DNA of 64,000 nucleotides from Pseudomonadota bacterium (GTDB taxonomy: Bacteria; Pseudomonadota; Gammaproteobacteria; Steroidobacterales; Steroidobacteraceae): positions 1 to 64,000 of the forward strand of contig JAJYFF010000001.1 of NCBI GenBank assembly GCA_021785405.1, written 5' to 3'. A program made the position numbers and the translations under genes. Positions 50,072-58,333 of the stretch are shown piece after piece (position 1 is the stretch's first letter; each line of letters starts with the position of its first letter). Below the pieces are notes generated by a model. It was not told where the DNA came from, did no database searches, and saw nothing but the letters and a program-made list of their open reading frames with translations.

Positions 50072-50336
50072 GCCAAACCGAGCCTCATGCGAGAAACTCG
50101 TTTCAGCCTACACCTTTCCGATGAGCGCAACATGCGCAGCGCGTATCGGGCCGAAGCGTCTCGTCGATCGCCGAATTAATTCCAACATCTGACGAAGAAT
50201 CGAATCCGCAAGCAAGCGATCGGCGCAGGAACATACACGAGATCCACCGGGCGGGCGGGCGACGGCTGCGGCCGGCAGGGAGACCGCCGAACCGCAGGGG
50301 GCGAGTCGTGTGTGACATACGGGCGAGGCGAATTCG
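50072..50336. other. Divergent regulatory gap between oxygenase and FAD-oxidoreductase genes
   Basis: A gap of 265 bases separates divergent catabolic genes, probably holding both promoters and the AraC-family operator. I could not identify a confident -35/-10 pair or a clear repeat. GAGG stands before the downstream ATG. Confidence 0.4.
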
Positions 50337-52754
50337 ATGAAGGGGCACGTACAAGCGCTAGTGATCGGCGGCGGCGTCGTCGGCTGCAGCGTCCTCTACC
50401 ACTTGACCAAGCTGGGCTGGCGCGATGTCGCGCTCTGTGAGCGCAAGGAGCTCACCGCCGGATCGAGCTGGCACGCCGCCGGGGCGATTCATTCGCTCAA
50501 CGGCGATCCGGCGATGTCGCGCCTGCAGGCCTACACCGTCGAGCTATACCCGGAACTGGAGCGCCTGTCTGGCCAGAATATCGGCTTGCATTACCCCGGC
50601 GGACTGAACGTCGCCGCGACCCAGGAGCGCTGGGATCTGCTGCGGGCCGACGTCGCACGGCACAAGACGATGAACTTGCGAACGGAGCTCGTCGGGCCGG
50701 CCGAGATTCGTGCTTTGTGCCCGATCATGGATACCAGCGGCGTGTATGGAGCGATCTACGACCCCCACGAAGGGCATCTGGACCCCTCTGGCGCGACCCT
50801 CGCATTCGCGAAGGCGGCACGCCTCAATGGCGCCGAGATCTACCGACACACGCGCGTGCTGGCGTTGACGCCGACCGGGCGCGGCAGCTGGCGAGTCGAG
50901 ACCGATCGCGGATCGATCGAGGCCGACCACGTCGTCAATGCCGCTGGCCTGTGGGCGCGTGAGATCGGACGGATGGTCGGCGTCGATTTGCCGTTGTTGC
51001 CGATGGAACACCATTACTTGATCACCGAGGATCTGCCCGAACTGGCACAGGCGTCGCGGGAGCTGCCGGTTGTCGTCGATCTGGACGGCGAGATGTACAT
51101 GCGCCAGGAACGCCGCGGCGTATTGCTCGGCGTCTACGAAACGCCGGCCACGCCGTGGGCGGCCGGAGGGACACCGTGGGATTACGGCGAGACCGAACTC
51201 CTGCCGCCCGATCTGGACCGCCTGACCACAGCGCTGGAGAAGGGATTCACGCGGTTTCCGTCGCTCCAGACGGCTGGCATTCGTCGTATTGTCAATGGTC
51301 CCTTCACCTTCACGCCTGACGGCAACCCGCTCGTTGGCCCCGTACCGGGGGTGCCGAATTTTTGGTCTGCCTGCGGTGTCATGGCGGGGTTCTGTCAGGG
51401 GGGCGGCGTCGGCCTTGCACTCTCGACCTGGATGATTACGGGCGAACCGGACGGTGACGTCTACGCGCTCGACGTCGCGCGTTTCGGCGATTACGCGAGC
51501 AAAACTTACGTCGCGGAGAAGGCGAGCGAGTTCTACTCGCGTCGATTCCGAATCGCGTATCCAAACGAGTACTGGCCTGCGGGGCGGCCTTGCAAGACCT
51601 CAGCTTTGCACCAGCGGCTCATCGCGAGACGTGCGGTACACGGCGTGAGCTTTGGTCTCGAGTACCCGCTGTACTTCGCGCCTCCTGAGGATCCGGTCGC
51701 CGAGACTCCGACGCTGCGGCGATCGAACGCGTTCACGCCGGTCGGGCACGAGTGCCGTCACGTGCGCCGGAGCGGCGGTGTCCTCGACGCCAGCTCGTTC
51801 AGCAAGTTCGAGTTCCGCGGCCCCATGGCCGCACGCTGCCTCGACCGGTTGCTCGCCGGCCGGCTTCCCGGGGTCGGACGTGCGAAACTCACTCCGATGC
51901 TCGCCGACAGCGGCCGACTGATGGGAGATCTGACGACGGTCTGCCTGGCGCCGGACCGGTTTATCGTCTTCGGTTCCGGTTATTTACAATCATGGCACGA
52001 GCGCTGGTTCCGCGCGCAGCTTCCGACCAGCGGCGTCGAGCTGCGCAATCTTTCGAACGACTGGGGTGGCATCGCGCTGTTCGGTCCGCGGTCACGCGAA
52101 CTGCTATCGCAACTCGTCGGCGAAGACGTCGGCAACGCGGCGTTGCCGTTCATGGCGGCGCGGTGGGTCGACGTCGGCGTGGCGCCGGCGCTCCTGATGC
52201 GGATTTCGATCACCGGGGAATTGGGTTACGAAATCCACGCGCCGCAAGTGTACCTTGGACCGATCTACGACCGGCTGATGTCCGCTGCGGTCCCGCTCGG
52301 CGTCATCGACGTCGGGATGTACGCGTTGCTATCACTGAGGATGGAAAAGGGAATCGGCATTTGGAGTCGGGAATTCTCTCGCGACTACACACCAGCCGAA
52401 AGTGGTCTCGCGCGCTTCGTCGCCTACGACAAGTCGGACTTCGTCGGTCGCGATGCCGCGCTCGCCGATCGCGAACGGCCGCCGAGCCGCCGCCTGTCGC
52501 TGCTGGAGGTCGATGCTTGCGACGCCGAGGCGAACTATCTCGAACCGATCTGGGATGGGGAGCAGCGCGTCGGCTTCGTGACCTCGGCCGCCTATGGCCA
52601 CACCTGCGGCAAGAGCCTCGCGCTCGCGTATCTCTCGGCGGCCACCGCAGCGCCCGGAAAGCCCCTCGAAGTCACCGTGCTCGGTGAACGGCGCCGCTGC
52701 CGGGTGCTCGATGAAGTGCCCGTCGATCCGAGTGGCGCGCGGATGCGCGGCTGA
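50337..52754 (+). CDS. Covalent-FAD amine dehydrogenase fused to GcvT-type aminomethyltransferase domain (DMGDH/sarcosine-dehydrogenase-like)
   Basis: An 805-residue protein. The N-terminal FAD domain has GGGVVGCSVLYHL, and SSWHAAG carries the His that is covalently flavinylated in dimethylglycine and sarcosine dehydrogenases. The C-terminal half is GcvT-like (WGGIALFGPRSRELL, then GELGYEIHAP and KGIGIWSREFSRDYTP), which passes a one-carbon unit to tetrahydrofolate in the family. It would oxidise an N-methyl amine. The length matches DMGDH. It leads a plus-strand pair with the MttB-like gene. Confidence 0.92.
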   Translation: MKGHVQALVIGGGVVGCSVLYHLTKLGWRDVALCERKELTAGSSWHAAGAIHSLNGDPAMSRLQAYTVELYPELERLSGQNIGLHYPGGLNVAATQERWDLLRADVARHKTMNLRTELVGPAEIRALCPIMDTSGVYGAIYDPHEGHLDPSGATLAFAKAARLNGAEIYRHTRVLALTPTGRGSWRVETDRGSIEADHVVNAAGLWAREIGRMVGVDLPLLPMEHHYLITEDLPELAQASRELPVVVDLDGEMYMRQERRGVLLGVYETPATPWAAGGTPWDYGETELLPPDLDRLTTALEKGFTRFPSLQTAGIRRIVNGPFTFTPDGNPLVGPVPGVPNFWSACGVMAGFCQGGGVGLALSTWMITGEPDGDVYALDVARFGDYASKTYVAEKASEFYSRRFRIAYPNEYWPAGRPCKTSALHQRLIARRAVHGVSFGLEYPLYFAPPEDPVAETPTLRRSNAFTPVGHECRHVRRSGGVLDASSFSKFEFRGPMAARCLDRLLAGRLPGVGRAKLTPMLADSGRLMGDLTTVCLAPDRFIVFGSGYLQSWHERWFRAQLPTSGVELRNLSNDWGGIALFGPRSRELLSQLVGEDVGNAALPFMAARWVDVGVAPALLMRISITGELGYEIHAPQVYLGPIYDRLMSAAVPLGVIDVGMYALLSLRMEKGIGIWSREFSRDYTPAESGLARFVAYDKSDFVGRDAALADRERPPSRRLSLLEVDACDAEANYLEPIWDGEQRVGFVTSAAYGHTCGKSLALAYLSAATAAPGKPLEVTVLGERRRCRVLDEVPVDPSGARMRG

Positions 52755-52785
52755 TGCCGGGCGCAAGCGCCAACCGAGGTGTGCA

Positions 52786-54345
52786 ATGAACAGTGGGGAG
52801 CGGTCGGATGGTCCCGGAGATCGGCGCGCGAGTCGCCGACCGAATCGCGGCCCGAAAGCCCGCGCGTTGTATCCGGCAGCCGTTCCTTTCATCACGCGAG
52901 CGATTCCGCCCTACGAAATCCTGAGCGAGGAGATGCTGGTCCGCGTCGAAGATCACGCCGACCGGATCCTCGAGGAGATCGGGCTCGAGATCCGCGGTGA
53001 CGACGAGGCGATCCGGCTGTGGCGTGATGCCGGTGCCGAGATCGTCGCCGATTGTCGGGTTCGGGTTCCGCGAGGCCTCGCCCGCGCGATCATTCGTCGC
53101 TCGGCGCCGGCGACCTTCGTTCAGCATGCACGCAATCCCGCCCGCAGCGTCGTTATCGGCGGCCGGGCGACGGTGTTCGCGCCGGCCTATGGCTCGCCGT
53201 TCGTCAGCGATGCCGAGCGAGGGCGTCGCTACGGGACGCTCACCGACTTCGAGAATTTCGTCAAGCTCGCCTACCTTTCGCCGTGGTTGCACCACTCGGG
53301 CGGTACTGTTTGCGAGCCGACCGAGCTGCCGGTCAACAAGCGTCATCTCGACATGCTCTACGCCCACATGCGATGGTCGGACAAGCCGTTCATGGGGTCG
53401 GTCACCACGGCTTCCCGTGCGGCTGATTCGATCGAGTTGTGTCGCATCCTCTTCGGACGCGAGTTCGTCGACGAGCACTGCGTGATCCTCGGCAACGTCA
53501 ACGTGAACTCGCCGCTGGTGCTCGACGGCGAGGCAAGTCGCGTGATTCGAACCTATGCGGCGGCGAACCAAGCGCCCATCTGCGTGCCATTCATCCTCGG
53601 CGGTGCTATGGGACCGGTGACGACGGCTGGAGGCCTCGCGCAGTGCTTCGCCGAGGCGATGTTCTGCGTCGCTCTCGCGCAGCTCGAACGACCCGGATCG
53701 CCGGCGATTCTCGGCAATTTCCTCTCGTCCATGTCGTTGCGAAGCGGGTCGCCGACTTTCGGCACGCCAGAGCCCGCGCTCGCATACCTCGCGATTGGAC
53801 AGCTAGCGCGTCGCCTCGGGGTCCCGCTGCGCTGCGGCGGCAATCTCTGTGCTTCCAAGGTCCCCGACGCACAGTCCGCTACCGAGAGCGCGAACTCCCT
53901 ATGGCCGGCGTTCCTCGCCGGTGCCAACTTCGTCCTGCATGCCGCGGGTTGGCTCGAAGGTGGGCTCGTGATGTCCTACGAAAAATTCGTCCTCGATCTC
54001 GACCAATGCGGCGCGTTCCATGTGGTCGGCGCGGGATTGACCCTCGACGACAACGGGCTTGCGATGGATGCGCTCCGCGAGGTTGGCCCAGGCCGGCACT
54101 TTCTCGATTCAGCGCATACGTTCCGTAATTACGAAACGGCGTTCTTCGATGCGGCTCTTGCCGACAATAATTCATTCGAGCAGTGGACGCAGGACGGCGC
54201 GCGCGATGCGCTATCGCGCGCGAGCGATCGCTGGCGGTCGCTACTCGCGAGCTACGAAGCACCGCCCCTCGATCCCGGTATCGATGAGGCGCTGCGGGCC
54301 TTCATCGACGTCCGCAAGCGTTCGATGCCGGACATGATGTACTAG
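52786..54345 (+). CDS. Trimethylamine methyltransferase (MttB) superfamily protein, non-pyrrolysine
   Basis: A 519-residue MttB-family TIM-barrel protein: EEIGLEIRGDDEAIRLWRDAGAEIV near the start, the HHSGGTVCEPTELPVNKRHLDML and GGAMGPVTTAGGLAQCFAEAMF segments, and C-terminal ALREVGPGRHFLDSAHTF. No in-frame amber codon is present, so it is of the non-pyrrolysine class (relatives demethylate glycine betaine, proline betaine or carnitine). No corrinoid-protein gene lies nearby. ATG 52786 follows GAGG at 6 bases. It probably acts on the same substrate series as the oxygenase and DMGDH-like protein. Confidence 0.92.
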   Translation: MNSGERSDGPGDRRASRRPNRGPKARALYPAAVPFITRAIPPYEILSEEMLVRVEDHADRILEEIGLEIRGDDEAIRLWRDAGAEIVADCRVRVPRGLARAIIRRSAPATFVQHARNPARSVVIGGRATVFAPAYGSPFVSDAERGRRYGTLTDFENFVKLAYLSPWLHHSGGTVCEPTELPVNKRHLDMLYAHMRWSDKPFMGSVTTASRAADSIELCRILFGREFVDEHCVILGNVNVNSPLVLDGEASRVIRTYAAANQAPICVPFILGGAMGPVTTAGGLAQCFAEAMFCVALAQLERPGSPAILGNFLSSMSLRSGSPTFGTPEPALAYLAIGQLARRLGVPLRCGGNLCASKVPDAQSATESANSLWPAFLAGANFVLHAAGWLEGGLVMSYEKFVLDLDQCGAFHVVGAGLTLDDNGLAMDALREVGPGRHFLDSAHTFRNYETAFFDAALADNNSFEQWTQDGARDALSRASDRWRSLLASYEAPPLDPGIDEALRAFIDVRKRSMPDMMY

Positions 54346-54459
54346 GCCGCCAGGCCATCGGGAGAGCATCGGGGCTCCGGCGTTGACAAAGACCGGCGGC
54401 CTCGTCATCGTCGATCGGGTGGCAACCACGCGGGCCCCGGGGGGGTTCGAGGAGTGCAT

Positions 54460-55569
54460 ATGGCATCCACGGCCGGCGCGGTCTTCGGTCGACGCTTCGC
54501 GATCGGCGAGCAGCGAGTCGTAGTACCGCCAGAAATACAGTGCCTGCAGGCTGCGGACGCTGCCGTGTCGCAATTTGCGATGCGTTATTTGGCCTATCGC
54601 CGCCCGTTGCAGTTCCTGTCGGATGACCCGGGAAATCGCTGCGACATCTACTACCTATCCCCTTGGATGGTGATGGCGGTCGTCGACGTCGCGGCGCTCG
54701 ATCAATTCGAGAGCCCGCTGTCGGGTCAGAATATCGTCGAATTTCACTATCGGATGTCGGGCGCGATTGAAATTGCGGGTTCGTGGGGGGAATGCAGCCT
54801 CACGGAACCGTCGTGCCTGCTGTGGTTCCAGCCCAACGGTTGCGACGACGCGAGCGAAAGGCTCGGAAGCGTTTCTCCCGGGCGGGAGACTTGGGTGAGT
54901 CTCTATTGTGATCGCGCCTGGCTCGAACAGTTCAACGATGGAGTGAGCGCAATTCTCGATTCGGCGCTGTCAATCGACGACGACACGATTCCGGTGCCGA
55001 GCTATCGCGTGGGTCCTCATGTTGGTGCGACGATTCCGGTGCTTCGGGAAATGGTCCGGGCGAATCGGGAAGATCCCCTGCATTGGCTATATACGAGCGC
55101 GAAGGCCAACGAACTGCTGTATGAGACGCTGAGCAATATCCGCTTGATTGCGCCAGCGGTAGAGTGCCGTCTGAAGCTTACGCAGCGCGATCGCAAGGAA
55201 TTGCGCGCAATTCGTGACAAGCTGGCGGCGGATTTCGTCGCGCCGCCGCGGCTGCCTGTGATCGCGAGACGTGCCGGTATGAATTATTCGAAGCTATGTT
55301 CCGGTTTTCGACAACTCTTTGGCGAGTCGATCGCGGAGTTCGTACGTCGGCAGCGGCTCGAGTTCGCGCACGACCTACTGCGCACGTCGGAGCTCCAGGT
55401 CCGCGAGATCGCCCGTCAGGCGGGCTATGCTCACCATGGCAGCTTTACGAGCGCTTTTTCGCGACAGTTCGGCTGCTCGCCGAAACAAGTTCGCCGCGCA
55501 GGCGATGTGGCGCCCGATGCGAAGCCGGTCAATCGGATGCCGCGATACCGCAATTCCGTAACATCGTGA
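54460..55569 (+). CDS. AraC-family transcriptional regulator
   Basis: A 369-residue protein with a C-terminal double helix-turn-helix (LPVIARRAGMNYSKLCSGFRQLFGESIAEFVRRQRLEFAHDLL, then VREIARQAGYAHHGSFTSAFSRQFGCSPKQVRR). The N-terminal sensing domain has no clear family. I chose ATG 54460 because GAGGAG ends 5 bases before it; the listed GTG overlaps that SD. It is less GC-rich than the housekeeping genes here. It likely controls the island's catabolic genes. It overlaps the convergent sulfotransferase gene by 41 bases. Confidence 0.92.
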   Translation: MASTAGAVFGRRFAIGEQRVVVPPEIQCLQAADAAVSQFAMRYLAYRRPLQFLSDDPGNRCDIYYLSPWMVMAVVDVAALDQFESPLSGQNIVEFHYRMSGAIEIAGSWGECSLTEPSCLLWFQPNGCDDASERLGSVSPGRETWVSLYCDRAWLEQFNDGVSAILDSALSIDDDTIPVPSYRVGPHVGATIPVLREMVRANREDPLHWLYTSAKANELLYETLSNIRLIAPAVECRLKLTQRDRKELRAIRDKLAADFVAPPRLPVIARRAGMNYSKLCSGFRQLFGESIAEFVRRQRLEFAHDLLRTSELQVREIARQAGYAHHGSFTSAFSRQFGCSPKQVRRAGDVAPDAKPVNRMPRYRNSVTS

Positions 55570-57013
55570 TCAGCGGCTCGAGCTGGCGACGGTAATTGCG
55601 CCAACGCCCGACCGAACTCGAGTAGATCGGCCGCCGCACTTGTGCCGCACTCGCGGTCCACGAAGCCGTCGGATTGCGTTCGATTTCCGTGGCGGCGGCG
55701 TCCCAGGTGAGTTCGCAGTGAGTTGCGATCTCGGCGCCGACGGTTAGTGGATCTCGGACGAGGCGCTCGTAATCGATCTCCATGAGCTGTGAGCCGACGA
55801 GGCCGCGCCAGTGATCGATCAGACGGTCATAGGCTGAGTAATATCGGGCGAGATCGTGGAGATCGTAGGTAAAGGGATAGCCGGCCGCGAACAGCGTCCG
55901 GAACATCGCAAAGCAGCTGTCGATCGGCGAGCGTCGTAGCAGCAGGATCTTGGCTCGGGGCAACGCTCGGTGAATGGCCCCGAGGTAGAGGTAGTTCAAC
56001 GGCAACTTCTCAACGATACGTATGGCGGCGGCACCGGGTCGCGCAAGCCGGATGTATTCCGCAGCAACTTTCGCTGGCTCCGCGCGCGCTGCACGCGCAA
56101 ATACGTCGCCGTCACCGGTCGCCGCGCGGAGTAATGCGTTGGAGAAATTGTCGGTTTCGCCGTTCGAGCGAACTCCTGCCAACCCGGTCAGCACTCGTTC
56201 GACCAGCGTGGTGCCCGATCGCGGCAGTCCGACGACGAATACGAATTGCGCCGACACGTCGACCGCTTCGTCGCCGATCGTCGGTGCGACGTGCGCCCGG
56301 TCGTAGACCTCGATGATCCTGCGAATCTTGCGCTCGTCGGTCGCGACGTCGTAGTCGAGGTGCTCGCGTCGCGCGCGGGCTGCGAGGTCGAAGTAGACGA
56401 AGGCCTCGTCGAAGCGCCCTAGGTCATCGAGTTCCTTGCCCAGGGCGTAGCCGAGAAACATGCGTGCGCGATGGTCGGTGGGGCGCCGTTCGAGTGCTCG
56501 CTGCATTGCGTCGACGTGGTGGTTGTCCGGCGACTGCGAGCGTAGCTCGGCGCGTAGCAGGTAACTCGGGTAGTGGTCGGGATCACTGGCGAGCGCGCGA
56601 TCGCAAGCGGACTCCGCTGCCGCCAATCGACCCAGGCTGCGCTCGCTGCAGGCGAGGTTGTACGACAAGCCTGGATCTGCGGGAGCAATCTGCGTCGCGC
56701 GTTGGTAAAGACGATTGGCTCGTTCGTGTTCGCCCAACCGCATCGAGACGTATGCCAATCCGTCGTAGGTCTCTGCATCGCCGGCGGAATCCAGCGCTAG
56801 CGCCCGGGCGACGGTGCGATCGGCGTCTGCGGTGCGACCCAATTGCAGCAAAATCAACGCGAGGAGCGCGTGCTCCCTCCGGCAATTCCGCGCTCCCTCC
56901 ACCGCACGCTCAGTCTGCGCGAGGGCTTCGCCCAATCGATGCCCGTCGAGCGCCTGGACGCTTGCGGCTGACGAGGACGGGAAGACTCGGGTCACCTGGG
57001 TTCTCCGGCGCAT
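55529..57013 (-). CDS. TPR-containing sulfotransferase-family protein
   Basis: A 494-residue protein. The N-terminal half is TPR repeats (EHALLALILLQLGRTADADRTVARALAL and the following units). The C-terminal half is a sulfotransferase domain with the PAPS 5'-phosphosulfate loop VVGLPRSGTTLVERVL, EKLPLNYLYLGAIHRALPRAKILLLRRSPIDSCFAMF (3'-phosphate-binding Arg/Ser) and terminal SVGRWRNYRRQLEPL. Acceptor unknown. Start uncertain: ATG 57013 is chosen, with TTG 57112 as an upstream alternative; neither has a convincing SD. It is the last gene before the right repeat. Confidence 0.9.
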   Translation of the reverse strand: MRRRTQVTRVFPSSSAASVQALDGHRLGEALAQTERAVEGARNCRREHALLALILLQLGRTADADRTVARALALDSAGDAETYDGLAYVSMRLGEHERANRLYQRATQIAPADPGLSYNLACSERSLGRLAAAESACDRALASDPDHYPSYLLRAELRSQSPDNHHVDAMQRALERRPTDHRARMFLGYALGKELDDLGRFDEAFVYFDLAARARREHLDYDVATDERKIRRIIEVYDRAHVAPTIGDEAVDVSAQFVFVVGLPRSGTTLVERVLTGLAGVRSNGETDNFSNALLRAATGDGDVFARAARAEPAKVAAEYIRLARPGAAAIRIVEKLPLNYLYLGAIHRALPRAKILLLRRSPIDSCFAMFRTLFAAGYPFTYDLHDLARYYSAYDRLIDHWRGLVGSQLMEIDYERLVRDPLTVGAEIATHCELTWDAAATEIERNPTASWTASAAQVRRPIYSSSVGRWRNYRRQLEPLITMLRNCGIAASD

Positions 57014-57164
57014 CCAGCAGGGGAGGGTCTGGTTTGCGGGCGAGGACGCGGTAAATCCATGCTGCCATGCTAGCTTAGACAGCAGACGACCGCCTGAATT
57101 GTGGCGGTGCAAAAAGTCGGTGGATGGGCCCGGGGCGAAGTCGGAGACGGCAGGGCATCGGCTG

Positions 57165-57248
57165 GTCGGGCACGGCGGTGGCCGACGGTCGGGAGCCGTC
57201 TCGCATAAGCCTTTCGGATCAGTGAGTTGACGAGGTGCCGCGGGAGCG
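57165..57248. repeat. 84-bp direct repeat, right copy (mutS 5' fragment)
   Basis: This holds an ATG and codons 1-14 of mutS on the minus strand ([14 protein letters not shown]) plus 42 upstream bases, then diverges at once into unrelated sequence. It is a non-functional mutS stub and marks the right edge of the island, 42 bases before the next gene. Confidence 0.93.
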
Positions 57249-57289
57249 CGGTCGTGCTCAACCGCCCGCGCGACCGGTTACAATGCATT

Positions 57290-57817
57290 ATGCGCAATGA
57301 TCTGCCGTTACGCACGGCGGTGCACTCGGAACGCTGGCTGCTCGCGATCTTGTTGGCGGTGGCGGTCTTCATCCTCGCGACGATCGCGCGGATACCGCCG
57401 ATCACGGCGGCGCATTTCACCGGTTCCGGCGTTCCCAACGGCTTGATGTCGAAAGGCCGATACCTGACGTTCTTGCTGGTATTCGCGATCGGACTCCCGG
57501 CGTTCATCGGCTTCGTGCCGGCGCGCGGGCTGGGCGGCCCCGCGCCGAGAGTCAACCTGCCCAATCGGGAATACTGGTTCGCCCCCGAGCGTCGAGACCA
57601 GGCCGTCGCGATGTTAAGGCGCTATTTCGCGCACATCGGTGCGGGAGTGGCCGTGTTCATGGCGTTCATTCATTGGCTCATTCTCCGCGCGAATGCGCAG
57701 CGCCCGCCGCATCTCGAGGCGTCCGCGCTCGTCCTCGGGACCGCGCTGTTCGTGACGGCGATGCTGTTGCGCTCGATCGCGCTCGTGATCGCGTTTCGCG
57801 GCGGCGCCGAGCGCTGA
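57290..57817 (+). CDS. DUF1648-like membrane protein
   Basis: A 175-residue protein with about four membrane helices. After the first helix it carries PPITAAHFTGSGVPNGLMSK, resembling the DUF1648/SdpI motif (P-x-H-F/W-x-x-G-x-P). Function unknown. A TACAAT element 6 bases before the ATG suggests a leaderless or near-leaderless message. It is the first gene right of the island repeat and probably belongs to the native chromosome. Confidence 0.75.
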   Translation: MRNDLPLRTAVHSERWLLAILLAVAVFILATIARIPPITAAHFTGSGVPNGLMSKGRYLTFLLVFAIGLPAFIGFVPARGLGGPAPRVNLPNREYWFAPERRDQAVAMLRRYFAHIGAGVAVFMAFIHWLILRANAQRPPHLEASALVLGTALFVTAMLLRSIALVIAFRGGAER

Positions 57818-57835
57818 GCGGCTCGCTACCGTCGA

Positions 57836-58333
57836 ATGACCCTCCCCAGCGACGAAACCCTGGATCGACTCGCGGCCCGCGTCGGTCGGCACGCGCTCGC
57901 GCGGGGCCTCACGATCGCGACCGCCGAGTCCTGTACCGGCGGCTGGATCGGCAAGGCGCTGACCGACGTGTCGGGCAGTTCGGCATGGTTCATCGAGGGC
58001 TTCATCACGTACAGCGATGCGGCGAAGCGCCGACTCGGCGTGCCGGCGCGGGTGCTCGCGGCGCAGGGCGCGGTCAGCGAAGCGGTCGTCCGGGCGATGG
58101 CGCGGTCGGCGCTCGCGCGCAGCGGCGCCGATCGGGCGGTCGCGGTCAGCGGCATCGCCGGGCCGACGGGGGCGGTCCCGGGCAAGCCCGTCGGCACGGT
58201 GTGGATTGGTTGGGTTCGGCGCGGCCGGGGGCGCCCGCGGGTCATCGCCCGGGGGTATCACTTCCGCGGCGACCGGGACGCGGTGCGGCGCCAGAGCGTC
58301 GCGGCGGCGCTGCGCGGACTCCTCGACCGATGA
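57836..58333 (+). CDS. pncC: Nicotinamide-nucleotide amidohydrolase (CinA C-terminal domain)
   Basis: A 165-residue PncC/CinA-C protein with TAESCTGGWIGKALTDVSGSSAWFIEGFITYSDAAK and AVSGIAGPTGAVPGKPVGTVWIG. It deamidates NMN in pyridine nucleotide salvage. It stands alone without the CinA N-terminal domain, as in E. coli YgaD next to recA. Its stop overlaps the thpR start (ATGA). Confidence 0.95.
   Translation: MTLPSDETLDRLAARVGRHALARGLTIATAESCTGGWIGKALTDVSGSSAWFIEGFITYSDAAKRRLGVPARVLAAQGAVSEAVVRAMARSALARSGADRAVAVSGIAGPTGAVPGKPVGTVWIGWVRRGRGRPRVIARGYHFRGDRDAVRRQSVAAALRGLLDR

Larger units (their letters stand above)
41902..57248. mobile_element. Putative genomic island inserted at the 5' end of mutS
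   Basis: About 15.3 kb of accessory genes separate mutS from the pncC-recA block, which are near neighbours in many gammaproteobacteria. The segment is bounded by 84-bp direct repeats that copy the mutS start. Its genes (TonB receptor, CocE hydrolase, POT transporter, Rieske oxygenase, DMGDH-like and MttB-like enzymes, AraC regulator, sulfotransferase) are catabolic and show visibly less GC-biased codon use in places. No integrase, transposase or conjugation gene is present, so it is either non-autonomous or a remnant. Confidence 0.72.

Noticed and set aside
52786-54345. Possibility that the MttB-like gene is a pyrrolysine enzyme
   Set aside because: The frame is open for the whole family length with no internal amber codon to be read as pyrrolysine.
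41902-57164. Search for an integrase, transposase or conjugation gene within the island
   Set aside because: No ORF shows tyrosine or serine recombinase, DDE or relaxase motifs. The mobile-element call therefore rests on the repeats and context only.
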